A stretch of 64,000 nt of DNA from UBA668 sp038328705 (GTDB taxonomy: Bacteria; Actinomycetota; Acidimicrobiia; Acidimicrobiales; Ilumatobacteraceae). Within the stretch, counting starts at the first letter, position 1; each line of letters opens with the position of its first letter. A program made the position numbers and the translations under genes. This document shows positions 11,320 to 19,589 of the stretch, one piece after another. The notes beneath the pieces are model-generated. The model searched no databases, was not told the DNA's origin, and saw nothing but the letters and a program-made list of their open reading frames with translations. The stretch spans positions 7,735 to 71,734 of the forward strand of contig JBBQMG010000003.1 in NCBI GenBank assembly GCA_038328705.1. The letters are read 5' to 3'.

Positions 11320-11326
11320 ACGTGCC

Positions 11327-12265
11327 TCAGTCCGGCAGCACCGCGCCGCGTTGCGACGTGATGCGACCATAGACCTCGGGACGGCGGTACTTGTCGAAGT
11401 CGAACAACGTGTCCTTGTACTTCGCGCACCAATCCAGGTCACAGCGGGCGACGATCACTTCATCGTCGCTCGTCAGTGTCTGGGCGACGATCTGCCCACT
11501 GGGCGCGACGATCATCGATTGGCACAGCGAGTCGACACCCTCCTCGACGCCACCCTTTGCCACCCCGACCACCCAGGTGCCGTTCTGGTAGGCGCCGCTC
11601 TGCATGACCAACGCATTGTGGAAGCCCTGCAGAATGTCTTGGCTGGGGTCTGGCACGTAGTGGATGGGCGTGTTGTAGCCGATCAGCACCAGCTCCACGC
11701 CTTGCAGGCCCATGACGCGATACGTCTCGGGCCAGCGACGATCGTTGCAGATGGCCATTCCGACGATTCCGCCAAACGCGCACGACACGCCGAAGCCATC
11801 GGGGCTGGGCTCGAAGTAATAGCGCTCCGCGTGTTGGAAGGGACGATCCGGCTCATGGTGCTCGTGACCAGGAATGTGCGTCTTGCGGTAGGTGGCCACG
11901 ATGCTGCCGTCGCGCTCGACGAGTGTCTGCACGTTCCAACGATGCACCGTGCCATCGGACCGCTCGTCGAGGTGGGCGTAACCGAGGCAGAACCCGACGC
12001 CGAGGCGCTTGGCTTCATCGAACAGCGGCTGCGTCGCCGCGTTGGGCATGTTGCGCTCGTACCAGTGATCGGCCTGCGTGATGTCGTCGACGAACCACCG
12101 AGGGAAGAACGTGGTCAGCGCCAGTTCTGGGTACACCACCAGTTCGGCGCCCATCGCGTGCGCCTGATGCAGCATCGCGATCAGCCGGGCAACCACCTGC
12201 TCACGCGTCTGTTCCTTCTGCACGGGGCCCATCTGGGCAGCAGCGATGACGAGGTGGCGGGCCAT
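11327..12265 (-). CDS. N-carbamoyl-D-amino acid hydrolase (nitrilase superfamily)
   Basis: A 312-residue nitrilase-superfamily hydrolase. The Glu-Lys-Cys catalytic triad is E47 (VYPELALTTFFPRW), K128 (TYRKTHIPGH) and C173 (MAICNDRRWPETYRVMG). These segments and the FQHAERYYFEP stretch match the well-studied Agrobacterium D-carbamoylase very closely, including residue spacing. The enzyme removes the carbamoyl group from N-carbamoyl-D-amino acids, releasing CO2 and ammonia, in hydantoin or ureide degradation. No hydantoinase or racemase is in the window. ATG 12265 is supported by TAGCGT 7 bases upstream. It is the first gene of the operon with the TSUP permease and molybdenum hydroxylase. Confidence 0.88.
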   Translation of the reverse strand: MARHLVIAAAQMGPVQKEQTREQVVARLIAMLHQAHAMGAELVVYPELALTTFFPRWFVDDITQADHWYERNMPNAATQPLFDEAKRLGVGFCLGYAHLDERSDGTVHRWNVQTLVERDGSIVATYRKTHIPGHEHHEPDRPFQHAERYYFEPSPDGFGVSCAFGGIVGMAICNDRRWPETYRVMGLQGVELVLIGYNTPIHYVPDPSQDILQGFHNALVMQSGAYQNGTWVVGVAKGGVEEGVDSLCQSMIVAPSGQIVAQTLTSDDEVIVARCDLDWCAKYKDTLFDFDKYRRPEVYGRITSQRGAVLPD

Positions 12266-12272
12266 TGCCGAA

Positions 12273-12278
12273 ACGCTA
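12273..12278 (-). promoter_or_regulatory. -10 element of the D-carbamoylase operon
   Basis: TAGCGT on the minus strand ends 7 bases before ATG 12265, in the 84-base gap shared with the divergent acyl-CoA dehydrogenase gene. Confidence 0.4.
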
Positions 12279-12336
12279 ACCGCCACACCCCATTCCGACT
12301 CGTCTGCACGGATCGACTCGGCCGCGGTGGTGCGTC

Positions 12337-12342
12337 TACGGT
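12337..12342 (+). promoter_or_regulatory. -10 element of the acyl-CoA dehydrogenase gene
   Basis: TACGGT ends 7 bases before ATG 12350; a leaderless start is predicted. Confidence 0.4.
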
Positions 12343-12349
12343 TCCGCGC

Positions 12350-13624
12350 ATGGCTGCCGATACGCACAACATCACCGTCGAAGAGTTCGAAAGCAAAGCC
12401 CGCACGTTCCTGGAAGCAAACGCACCGCGCAAGGAATCCGACAAGAAGTTCGTGTGGGGCGAAGGCCCCGACATGGTGGCCGTCTTCGAGGAGAAGGATC
12501 GGGAGACCGAGTTGGCCGACGTAGCTGTCGCGTGCGACTGGCGGCGCAAGAAGTTCGAGGCCGGCTTTGGCTGGATCACTGGACCGACCGAGTACGGCGG
12601 TGCTGCGCTCACCAGCGCGCACGAGCGCGCGTACCAACGACTGGAAGGCCAGTTCGAAGTTGCCGGCCAGAGCCCATTCGTCATCGGTCTCGGCATGGTT
12701 GCGCCGACGATCCTCGCTCACGGTAGTGAGGTCGCCAAGGACCTCTATCTCGAGAAGATGTACCGCGCCGACATCGTCGGCTGCCAGCTGTTCAGCGAGC
12801 CTGGCGCCGGGAGCGACTTGGCCAGCCTGCAGACCAGGGCCGTGCGCGACGGCGAGGAATGGGTCATCACCGGCCAGAAGGTGTGGACCACCGGCGCCCA
12901 GTTCAGCGACCTTGGCGAAGTCATCGCCCGCACCGATGCCGACATGCCCAAGCACAAGGGACTCACCGGCTTCATCGTCGACATGCATGCGCCGGGCGTG
13001 GAGGTCCGGCCGCTGCGCCAGATGACCGGCGGCGCCAGCTTCAACGAGGTGTTCTTCAACGAAGTGCGCGTCCGCGACGACCATCGTCTCGGCGACGTCA
13101 ACAACGGTTGGAACGTGGCGCTCACCACACTCATGAACGAGCGAGCTGCCATCGGTGCAGGCGGCGGGGGCAGCGGCATCAACATGTACACGCGTGTCAC
13201 CGAGATGGTGCGTCACTTCGGGCTCGACAAGGACCCATTGGTCCGCAACGAGTTGGCCAACCTGCTGATTCATCAGAAGGTCGCCGGGTACAACAACCAG
13301 CGGGCCATGGACAAGATCAAGGCCGGCCAGTTGCCGGGGCCGGAGATGAGCATCGCCAAGCTCGCCGGCACGCTCAACAGCCTGCGGTTGTGTGACTTCG
13401 TGTCGAAGGTTCTCGGGCCGAAGCTGATCGCCGACACCGGCGAGTGGGGCACGTACGCATGGAGCGCGTTGATCCTTGGCACCCCCGGCGGCCGCATCGC
13501 CGGCGGTAGCGACGAGATCATGCGCAACATCGTTGGTGAGCGAGTACTGGGCCTGCCCAAGGACCTTGGCATCGACAGCAAGTCGCCCTTCAAGGACCTC
13601 AAGGTCGGCACTCAGAAGGACTGA
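12350..13624 (+). CDS. Acyl-CoA dehydrogenase
   Basis: A 424-residue FAD-dependent acyl-CoA dehydrogenase. The FAD/substrate segment CQLFSEPGAGSDLASL and WVITGQKVWTTGA are the classic ACAD signatures in the middle domain, and GGSDEIMRNIVGERVLGLP closes the C-terminal helical domain. It catalyses alpha-beta desaturation of an acyl-CoA and passes electrons to ETF. The Gly-rich AGGGGSGINMYTR insert and the N-terminal EFESKARTFLEAN resemble actinobacterial members acting on branched, aromatic or sterol side-chain CoA esters. Chain specificity cannot be read from sequence. A much longer upstream reading of this frame is antisense to the D-carbamoylase gene and is rejected. Confidence 0.88.
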   Translation: MAADTHNITVEEFESKARTFLEANAPRKESDKKFVWGEGPDMVAVFEEKDRETELADVAVACDWRRKKFEAGFGWITGPTEYGGAALTSAHERAYQRLEGQFEVAGQSPFVIGLGMVAPTILAHGSEVAKDLYLEKMYRADIVGCQLFSEPGAGSDLASLQTRAVRDGEEWVITGQKVWTTGAQFSDLGEVIARTDADMPKHKGLTGFIVDMHAPGVEVRPLRQMTGGASFNEVFFNEVRVRDDHRLGDVNNGWNVALTTLMNERAAIGAGGGGSGINMYTRVTEMVRHFGLDKDPLVRNELANLLIHQKVAGYNNQRAMDKIKAGQLPGPEMSIAKLAGTLNSLRLCDFVSKVLGPKLIADTGEWGTYAWSALILGTPGGRIAGGSDEIMRNIVGERVLGLPKDLGIDSKSPFKDLKVGTQKD

Positions 13625-13672
13625 CCACAGCGTCGCATTCGTCGCCAGTTCATCTGCGCGACACTTTTGTGC

Positions 13673-15391
13673 ATGGGGGCATTTCGAACGGACTGGGACA
13701 CCGCCGCGAATCTGCGGTACGACGTGTGGACGACCACCAACGACGGGGAGGTCATCCCCGGCGTGCTGTCGCCGTTCACTGCCACCTTGTACAACGAGCT
13801 GGACTACCGCAGCATGGCGGCGCTGATGAAGCCCTACGCGACGGCGCATCGGGTGAAAGTCTTCAGGCCTCCCGTCGGCAACTTCTTCGGAGTCACCGCC
13901 GGCCGCCTCACCCTCAACGTCGGCTTTTCTGTTGCTGCGATGAGCTGCCTCGATCGCGACATCGCGACAGCGATGGCCGGCCAGTTCTTTCAAGGCAGCG
14001 ACGACGCTCTGCGTTATCTCATCACTGCCCCGGCTGCAGAACTTGCTGCGACGATGGCGACTGCCACTGCCCAGCGCGAAGCAGCAGAGCTCGAGTCGCG
14101 GGAGGCCCAGGAAGACCTGTACGCCGACCGACTGAGCGGACAGGGTGCCATCGATCGCGACCTGCCACTCAAAGCTGCATGGAAGCGCTTCAACGACCTG
14201 ATTCCGTCGACGCTGGAACTACTGAATCGCCACTTGATTGTGTCGACAGCGGCGGGCGAGATGTCAGTCCGGCTCGCTGGCGTGATCGGCGCTGGTGGGG
14301 GCGACCCGAACGCGATCATCGGTCTGTGCAGCGGCCTCGGCAACGTGGAGAGTTCGCTGCCCGCGCTGCGGCTGTACGACCTGGCGATCGTGGCGCGGCG
14401 ATACGCAAGCGTGAAGAAGATTCTGCTGGCCGGCGACACGTCTGCGGTGGTCACCGCACTTGCTGCGCCGCCCGACAAGGGGTGGGAGGCGTTCGCCGAC
14501 GAATTCGACGAGTTCATCCATCGCTACGGCTTTCGGGTGCAGGGCGAAGCGGACCCGACCGTTGAAGACTGGAGCGAGAACCCGACGTTCGTCATCTCAC
14601 AGGTCCGCTCGATGATCGGACTGAAGCCCAATGAGTCACCGGCCGCACACCAGAAGGCTGCTGCTGCGTCACGTGTGAAGCTGGAGAAGTCGGTTCGCGC
14701 TGGACTGGCCGCCGAGATCCGTCCCGCATTCGATTCCGCTCTGGTCGAGGCGCAGCGGTTCACGGTCATGCGCGAACTGACGAAGGCTGTGTGGGTACTC
14801 GGCACCCGCCGCCTGCGGCCTCCCCTGTTGGCTGTCGCGGACGGCCTGGCTGCTGCCGGCCACATCCGCCGCGCGGACGACGTGCTGTACATGACGTACC
14901 GGGAGGTCGAAACACTGGCAAAGGGGAACACGATCGACGATCTCGTCGAGTTGGTGGCCTTGCGCAAGAAGCAGCGCAAGCAGGCGGAAGACTACACACT
15001 GCCCGACGCTTGGGTCGGGTCAGTCGTGCCGACAAAGCGGGCAAAGGTTGTCGCGACGAAGTCGCTGAGTGGCTTGGGCGTCAGCGGTGGCATTGCGACG
15101 GGGCGAGCGCGCATCATCCTCAACACCGAGGCGGCCTTCGAGCGCGAGATCGAACCGGGCGACATCCTGGTCGCACCGTTCACCGACACGCCATGGACCC
15201 CGCTGTTCATCCCGGCCGCCGCCATCGTCGTGGAGACCGGCGGCATGCTCTCCCACGCAGCCACCGTCGCCCGCGAGTTCGGCATCCCATGCGTCGTCCT
15301 CGTCCACGACGCAACAAGGATCATCACCGAGGGCGACACCATTGCAGTCGACGGAGCCGCCGGCACGGTCAGGATCGTGAAGCGCGTCTAG
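13673..15391 (+). CDS. PEP-utilising enzyme mobile-domain protein without an ATP-grasp domain
   Basis: A 572-residue protein. The last 100 residues are a PEP-utilising enzyme mobile (swivelling) domain: GLGVSGGIATGRARII and VETGGMLSHAATVAREFGIPCVV with the phosphorylatable His in SHAA. The preceding 450 residues resemble the middle part of PEP synthase-like and rifampicin phosphotransferase-like proteins (SPFTATLYNELDYR near the start). The N-terminal ATP-grasp domain of about 300 residues that would phosphorylate the His is absent, and no separate one is nearby. ATG 13673 is preferred over GTG 13667. The protein may work with an ATP-grasp partner elsewhere or have a different function. Confidence 0.75.
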   Translation: MGAFRTDWDTAANLRYDVWTTTNDGEVIPGVLSPFTATLYNELDYRSMAALMKPYATAHRVKVFRPPVGNFFGVTAGRLTLNVGFSVAAMSCLDRDIATAMAGQFFQGSDDALRYLITAPAAELAATMATATAQREAAELESREAQEDLYADRLSGQGAIDRDLPLKAAWKRFNDLIPSTLELLNRHLIVSTAAGEMSVRLAGVIGAGGGDPNAIIGLCSGLGNVESSLPALRLYDLAIVARRYASVKKILLAGDTSAVVTALAAPPDKGWEAFADEFDEFIHRYGFRVQGEADPTVEDWSENPTFVISQVRSMIGLKPNESPAAHQKAAAASRVKLEKSVRAGLAAEIRPAFDSALVEAQRFTVMRELTKAVWVLGTRRLRPPLLAVADGLAAAGHIRRADDVLYMTYREVETLAKGNTIDDLVELVALRKKQRKQAEDYTLPDAWVGSVVPTKRAKVVATKSLSGLGVSGGIATGRARIILNTEAAFEREIEPGDILVAPFTDTPWTPLFIPAAAIVVETGGMLSHAATVAREFGIPCVVLVHDATRIITEGDTIAVDGAAGTVRIVKRV

Positions 15392-15409
15392 TCCCGTTTT
15401 GCGGTGGTG

Positions 15410-15448
15410 GTGTGCGTCGGGTAGCGCTGAGCGCTACCCGACGCACAC
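15410..15448. terminator. Bidirectional hairpin terminator
   Basis: A perfect 19-bp inverted repeat with a single-base loop lies between the convergent PEP-utilising and VWA genes. Its arms carry GTGTGCGTCGGGTAGCGCT. There is no U-tract on either side. Confidence 0.65.
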
Positions 15449-15479
15449 AAACCAACGTGATTTCCGACCTATCGCACGG

Positions 15480-16703
15480 TCATACACCAGTCGACACGGC
15501 CGTGTGGAGGCCGTGCTCATTGGCCCAGCGGCCGACATCGCGGCCTTCCAGGGCCGCCGCCAACAGATCCGGAAAGGCATCAGGGGTGCAGGCGAACGAC
15601 GGTACACCCAGCGCGGCAAACGTGGCAGCCTGCGCGTGGTCGAAGGCAGGGGCGCCTTCGTCGCTGAGCGCCAGCAGCACTACGACGCACACGCCTGCCT
15701 GCTGCAGCATTGCAATGCGATCGTGTAGCAGCGCCGAGTTGCCGCCTTCGAACAGATCGCTCACGAGCACCAGGACCGTGTCGGCCGGGCGCGTGATCAA
15801 CTGCTGGCAGTAGCCGATCGCCTGGGCGATGTCGGTGCCGCCACCGAGCTGCACACCGAACAAGACCTCCACTGGGTCGTGCAGCAGTGGCGTCAGGTCT
15901 GCGACTGCGGTGTCGAAGGCAATCACACTGGTCCGCAACGCAGGCATCGAGGCAAGCACCGCCCCGAAGACCGATGCGTACACGACGCTGTCGGCCATGC
16001 TGCCCGACTGGTCGATGGCAACGATCACATCGCGTGACAAGCTGCGCTGACGGCGGCCGTACCCCACCAGTCGCTGGGGAATGACGGTGTGCTGGTCGGG
16101 AAGGTAGTGGCGCAAGTTGGCGTGGATGGTGCGGCCCCAATCGATGTCGCTGGGGCGTGGACGACGAGTGCGCTGCGAGCGCGCCAGCGCACCATGCACC
16201 GCCTGCTTCGTGCGCGACGCGAGCCGACGCTCGATCTGCTCGACGACCTGCGCTATCAGCAGACGGGCGGTCGCGCGTGTGGCGTCGGGCAACAGCTTGT
16301 TGAGCTCGACGAGCAGCGTGACGAGGTGCAGGTCTGGCTCGACCGCTCGCAGCATCTCGGGCTCGAGTAGCAGTTGACGCAGCTTCAATCGGTCAATGGC
16401 GTCGCGTTGCAGCACCTGCACCACGCTGCTCGGGAAGAAGTTACGAATATCGCCCAGCCAGCGCGCCACCGCGGGCGCCGACGAACCAAGGCCACCTGAA
16501 CGCGCCCCTCCGCCACGACGACCGGGTCTCGCGTCGTACACCGCCGCGAGCGCCGCGTCGATACGCGCATCAATGCCGTCCAGTTGAAGACCGGTGACGC
16601 CCTGACCGGCACTGCCGGCGTCGCCCTCCTCCGTACCACCCAGCACCATCCGCCAGCGGCGCGACCGTTCGCCATCGCTGACGCGGCCCGGGAACTCGCT
16701 CAC
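15480..16703 (-). CDS. VWA-domain protein of the MoxR/SWIM/DUF5682 operon
   Basis: A 407-residue protein whose C-terminal half (about 225-390) is a von Willebrand factor A domain. The metal-ion-dependent adhesion site is DQSGS at 231-235, with GGGTD and LVSDLFEGG as the other two loops. The N-terminal half is helical and Arg-rich. VWA proteins paired with MoxR AAA+ ATPases commonly form chaperone-like complexes that load metals or remodel targets. The GTG start overlaps the DUF5682 stop as GTGA, so the two are translationally coupled. It is the last gene of the operon. No signal peptide or membrane anchor is seen, so a cytoplasmic location is likely. Confidence 0.88.
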   Translation of the reverse strand: MSEFPGRVSDGERSRRWRMVLGGTEEGDAGSAGQGVTGLQLDGIDARIDAALAAVYDARPGRRGGGARSGGLGSSAPAVARWLGDIRNFFPSSVVQVLQRDAIDRLKLRQLLLEPEMLRAVEPDLHLVTLLVELNKLLPDATRATARLLIAQVVEQIERRLASRTKQAVHGALARSQRTRRPRPSDIDWGRTIHANLRHYLPDQHTVIPQRLVGYGRRQRSLSRDVIVAIDQSGSMADSVVYASVFGAVLASMPALRTSVIAFDTAVADLTPLLHDPVEVLFGVQLGGGTDIAQAIGYCQQLITRPADTVLVLVSDLFEGGNSALLHDRIAMLQQAGVCVVVLLALSDEGAPAFDHAQAATFAALGVPSFACTPDAFPDLLAAALEGRDVGRWANEHGLHTAVSTGV

Positions 16704-18913
16704 GAGGCAACCCCGAGCATCTGTCGCACGGTAGCGAGTGCCATGGCGGAGCGTTGCTCATCGACCTCGGCGCCGAACCCGATACCGGTGGCGGGCGCAA
16801 GATCGGCAAGCAGCAACCCAAGTTGACGACGCTCGGCCGGCTCGAAACCTCCAAAGGTTCGGCGCAGCAGCGGAACGGTCGCAACGAACGAGTCTGGGGC
16901 CAACGACGACACCCACGCGTCGATCACATCGAGTAGCTCGCGGTCGTGCACCAGCACCGTTCCACTTCCTGCGACGAAACCCTCCACGAACGATGCACCG
17001 ACGGCTGGGGCGGTGCCGACCGACAACGCCCGCGACACGCGACTGCCGACCTGTGATCGCTTCCACGCACCGCCGTCGTGCAACAGCCGTGTGGCACGGC
17101 CCTGCACCAGACCGTGAACGTCACTGCGCTCGGCAATCAACGTCAGCACGGCTGGCCATTCGCCGCGACGGGCGTGATGGTCAGTGAGCGCGAGGGCAGC
17201 CTGCACACCTGCCAAGCGCTCGACCATCGCGGCGGCGGCGGCGTCATCCAACGAACGACAGGCCATCAGTGCACCGGCAAGCGCACGAATCACCAGACCG
17301 TCGAACACTCGTCGCAGTGCGGAGGCACCAGTGCCGCGCACGTCGCCGTAACGGAGCGCACGAGCGAGCGGTCCGAGCGTGTCGATGACCTGCACGACAT
17401 CCGGGTCGTGGGCCGCCTGGGCTTCCACTCTGACGACCACCGGCTGCACGACATCGGGCAGGTCGGCGAGCAGCGCGTCGTCGAGAATCTGCACCAGGTC
17501 AGCGAGCGCTGTAGCGGCTGCGGCACGCTCCAGCAGCCGATGGGTGGCGGCAGCGGCGACCGTGGTGCCGTGCGCCGACAGCTCGATCACGCGGATCGTG
17601 AGCTCGGGCTCCCACCGCAACGCCCATGTCTCACGGAACGTCCCGCTGCTGCCGCGCCCCTCCTCCACCGAACCCCACGAGACACCGAGCGCGCGCAGTC
17701 TGTGGAGCAGCACCGACCGATTGCGACCGTTGGAAGCTCGTACATCCAGCTCGACAGTCTGCGCGTCGGCCGACGGCTTCAGCCGCACCTTGCGCTGCTG
17801 CGCAGCCACGTCACGCGCCAGCGGCACCTGCGGGGCATCGTCGGGCACCTCGCCAATGGCATCACCGATGACCAACTCGCGATCAATGAGAGCCAGCCCA
17901 GTGCTGCCGGCCATCACGGTGTCGGCGGCATCGAGCACCTCAGCCAAACCGGGCCGAGGTCGCAGACGCAGCGCGGCGAGAGCACCTGCGGTGCGGGTGG
18001 CCGCGATCAGGTGATCGGGGGACGCCGACAATCCACGCTCACGCAACAGCCGAGCGACCTCCACGAACCACCGGCTGAGACCTGCCGGGCCCGGGTGGCG
18101 GAACACGTGCGCGTACCAGCCCGGGCTGCGCACGCCGGCCCCGTAGCCCGTAGCGTTCGCCAAGCGACGGTGGGTCCACGGCACCCAACTGACGCCCACC
18201 TTCACCTTCGGCAGGCCGCGCAGCGTTCGAGCGTCGATGGTGGCGGGCGGCAGCGGTTGGTAGAGAGCAGGCACGTGCCACGCACCGCACACCACAGCGA
18301 TGCGTTGGTGTCCATCGGCGAGGGCCTTACGAAGCGTCTGACGCATGAAGGCTTCCCGCTGTGCCTCCCCCGCCGACGCAGCCTCCCATCCGCCACGGAC
18401 CGCCGCCATCGCCTCGGCAACGGCTTCGAACGCGTGAGCGCCGTCGCCACGGTGCTCGATCACGTCGTCCCACCAGCGCTCCGGGTCGGGGTCTCCAGCC
18501 GCGGCCGCCAGTGCGGCCAACGGGTCGCCCACCGGGTGCTCGGCCAGCCGCAGCTCGCCGTCCTCCGCACCGTGCCCCCGAGCCAAGGAATTCGCGAGCG
18601 GGAGGTCCATCGCCCGCACCGGCACGTCGTGAGCATGGGCCCACACGAACGCCTGCCACTCGGGACTGAACTCACCGAACGGCAAGAACGCGGCACGCTG
18701 CGGAGTGTCCACGACGTAGCCCAACAGCGCCACCGGAGGCACCAGCTGCTCGTGCCCCACCCACGCCAGCGCCACCTCGCAATCCGCAGGCAGCTCGACC
18801 AACACCACGGTCGGCTGCAGTTCGTCGAGAGCGCGCACCACCGACCGAGCAGACCCGGGCCCGTGGTGACGAATCCCCAAGAGCCGCACCACCGGCGGGG
18901 CCGCTGCGCTCAT
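16700..18913 (-). CDS. DUF5682 protein with TraB/ChaN-like motifs
   Basis: A 737-residue protein of the DUF5682 family, recognised by its N-terminus (RLLGIRHHGPGSARSV) and operon partners. Three spaced motifs look like the TraB/ChaN/EreA superfamily of metal-dependent hydrolases: HHGPGS (residues 16-21), VELPAD with E40, and VVCGAWHVPAL with H213. This similarity is my inference by eye. The remaining 500 residues are helical, without recognisable motifs. The start ATG overlaps the stop of the PIN-domain gene, so the inserted toxin-antitoxin pair is now coupled to this gene. The function is not established; a hydrolase acting as effector of the MoxR/VWA system is one possibility. Confidence 0.85.
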   Translation of the reverse strand: MSAAAPPVVRLLGIRHHGPGSARSVVRALDELQPTVVLVELPADCEVALAWVGHEQLVPPVALLGYVVDTPQRAAFLPFGEFSPEWQAFVWAHAHDVPVRAMDLPLANSLARGHGAEDGELRLAEHPVGDPLAALAAAAGDPDPERWWDDVIEHRGDGAHAFEAVAEAMAAVRGGWEAASAGEAQREAFMRQTLRKALADGHQRIAVVCGAWHVPALYQPLPPATIDARTLRGLPKVKVGVSWVPWTHRRLANATGYGAGVRSPGWYAHVFRHPGPAGLSRWFVEVARLLRERGLSASPDHLIAATRTAGALAALRLRPRPGLAEVLDAADTVMAGSTGLALIDRELVIGDAIGEVPDDAPQVPLARDVAAQQRKVRLKPSADAQTVELDVRASNGRNRSVLLHRLRALGVSWGSVEEGRGSSGTFRETWALRWEPELTIRVIELSAHGTTVAAAATHRLLERAAAATALADLVQILDDALLADLPDVVQPVVVRVEAQAAHDPDVVQVIDTLGPLARALRYGDVRGTGASALRRVFDGLVIRALAGALMACRSLDDAAAAAMVERLAGVQAALALTDHHARRGEWPAVLTLIAERSDVHGLVQGRATRLLHDGGAWKRSQVGSRVSRALSVGTAPAVGASFVEGFVAGSGTVLVHDRELLDVIDAWVSSLAPDSFVATVPLLRRTFGGFEPAERRQLGLLLADLAPATGIGFGAEVDEQRSAMALATVRQMLGVAS

Positions 18914-19305
18914 GCCACCGCTGCGACGACGTCGGTCATTCCAAAGTCGTTGCCAACGAACAACAACGCCTCGTCAAGCTCCATCGCCAACGCATACGCG
19001 AAGCAGTCGCCAAAGTTGAGTCGAGCCGCGTGCCGGCCCCTTCCAAAACGCCGCCAGCCATCCAGCGCCACCACAGCGGTTTCGGCGGTCACCGGGCGAA
19101 CCTCGACCCCGATCCTCAGCAACATCGCATCGAGCTGGGCGCGACCCAACAGACCGAGGCAAGATTCGACCGCCATGCAGGCTTCCACCAAGGTCACCGC
19201 ACTGATTCGCCAGGGCTGAGCTTCCTCGAGACAGGTTTGCAGCGCTTCCCATCCGGGCTCACCCATCAGCACCGACACGAGCGCCGACGAGGCCACGACG
19301 CTCAC
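18910..19305 (-). CDS. vapC: VapC-like PIN-domain toxin with a substituted first catalytic Asp
   Basis: A 131-residue PIN-domain protein of the VapC type. PIN RNases use three or four acidic residues. Here E40 (SAVTLVEA), the Asp in NFGDCFAYALA and the Asp in LFVGNDFGMTD are present, but the first one, normally in an N-terminal VDxSALV motif, is Ala (VVASSALV). The codon is GCC, one base from GAC. The nuclease may therefore be weak or inactive. Translation starts at GTG 19305, which overlaps the antitoxin stop as GTGA. The stop overlaps the ATG of the DUF5682 gene. This is an unusual position for a toxin gene, inside an otherwise conserved operon. Confidence 0.82.
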   Translation of the reverse strand: MSVVASSALVSVLMGEPGWEALQTCLEEAQPWRISAVTLVEACMAVESCLGLLGRAQLDAMLLRIGVEVRPVTAETAVVALDGWRRFGRGRHAARLNFGDCFAYALAMELDEALLFVGNDFGMTDVVAAVA

Positions 19306-19547
19306 GACGGCAACCCGTGCTCGTCATAACCAAGGATTTCGTCCTCGGTGCGATGATCGAGCACTGGCAACGCGTGAGCCGTCGCCAGGATGTCGTCGAG
19401 TGAGGTTCTTCGCGCGCGTACCCGACGCTCGTCCGCCAGTCGCCGCTGCAATGCCGTGATGACCGCATCGGTCAGTGATTCGCCGGTGAGTTCGGCCAGC
19501 TCGCGCGCCAATTGGTCAGCCGTATCGCTCTTTATACTCAGGGCCAT
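19302..19547 (-). CDS. vapB: VapB-like (PSK/Rv0623 type) antitoxin
   Basis: An 81-residue antitoxin. The N-terminus MALSIKSDTADQLARELA and the TGESLTDAVITALQRRL helix match the VapB family related to mycobacterial Rv0623, which binds DNA as a ribbon-helix-helix dimer. The C-terminal tail (LDHRTEDEILGYDEHGLPS) is the usual flexible part that plugs the PIN toxin. The gene is upstream of and overlaps vapC by four bases. A TAGACT hexamer 6 bases before the ATG gives it a likely promoter of its own inside the host operon. The family normally represses this promoter together with VapC. Confidence 0.85.
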   Translation of the reverse strand: MALSIKSDTADQLARELAELTGESLTDAVITALQRRLADERRVRARRTSLDDILATAHALPVLDHRTEDEILGYDEHGLPS

Positions 19548-19553
19548 TCTAGA

Positions 19554-19559
19554 AGTCTA
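19554..19559 (-). promoter_or_regulatory. -10 element of the vapBC pair
   Basis: TAGACT on the minus strand ends 6 bases before ATG 19547, in the 42-base gap after the MoxR gene. It could also transcribe the DUF5682 and VWA genes downstream. Confidence 0.4.
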
Positions 19560-19589
19560 CCCAACTTTCTTCCTAGGTGTATGCCTCGT

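Noticed and set aside
11222..12349. Upstream extension of the acyl-CoA dehydrogenase frame
   Set aside because: It is antisense to the D-carbamoylase, and the dehydrogenase family length is reached from 12350.
12266..13993. Upstream extension of the D-carbamoylase frame
   Set aside because: It runs antisense through the acyl-CoA dehydrogenase gene; the true start with matching family length and a -10 element is at 12265.
17078..19219. 713-codon plus-strand frame across DUF5682 and vapC
   Set aside because: It is antisense to two recognisable genes, Arg/His/Gln-rich and without start-site signals.
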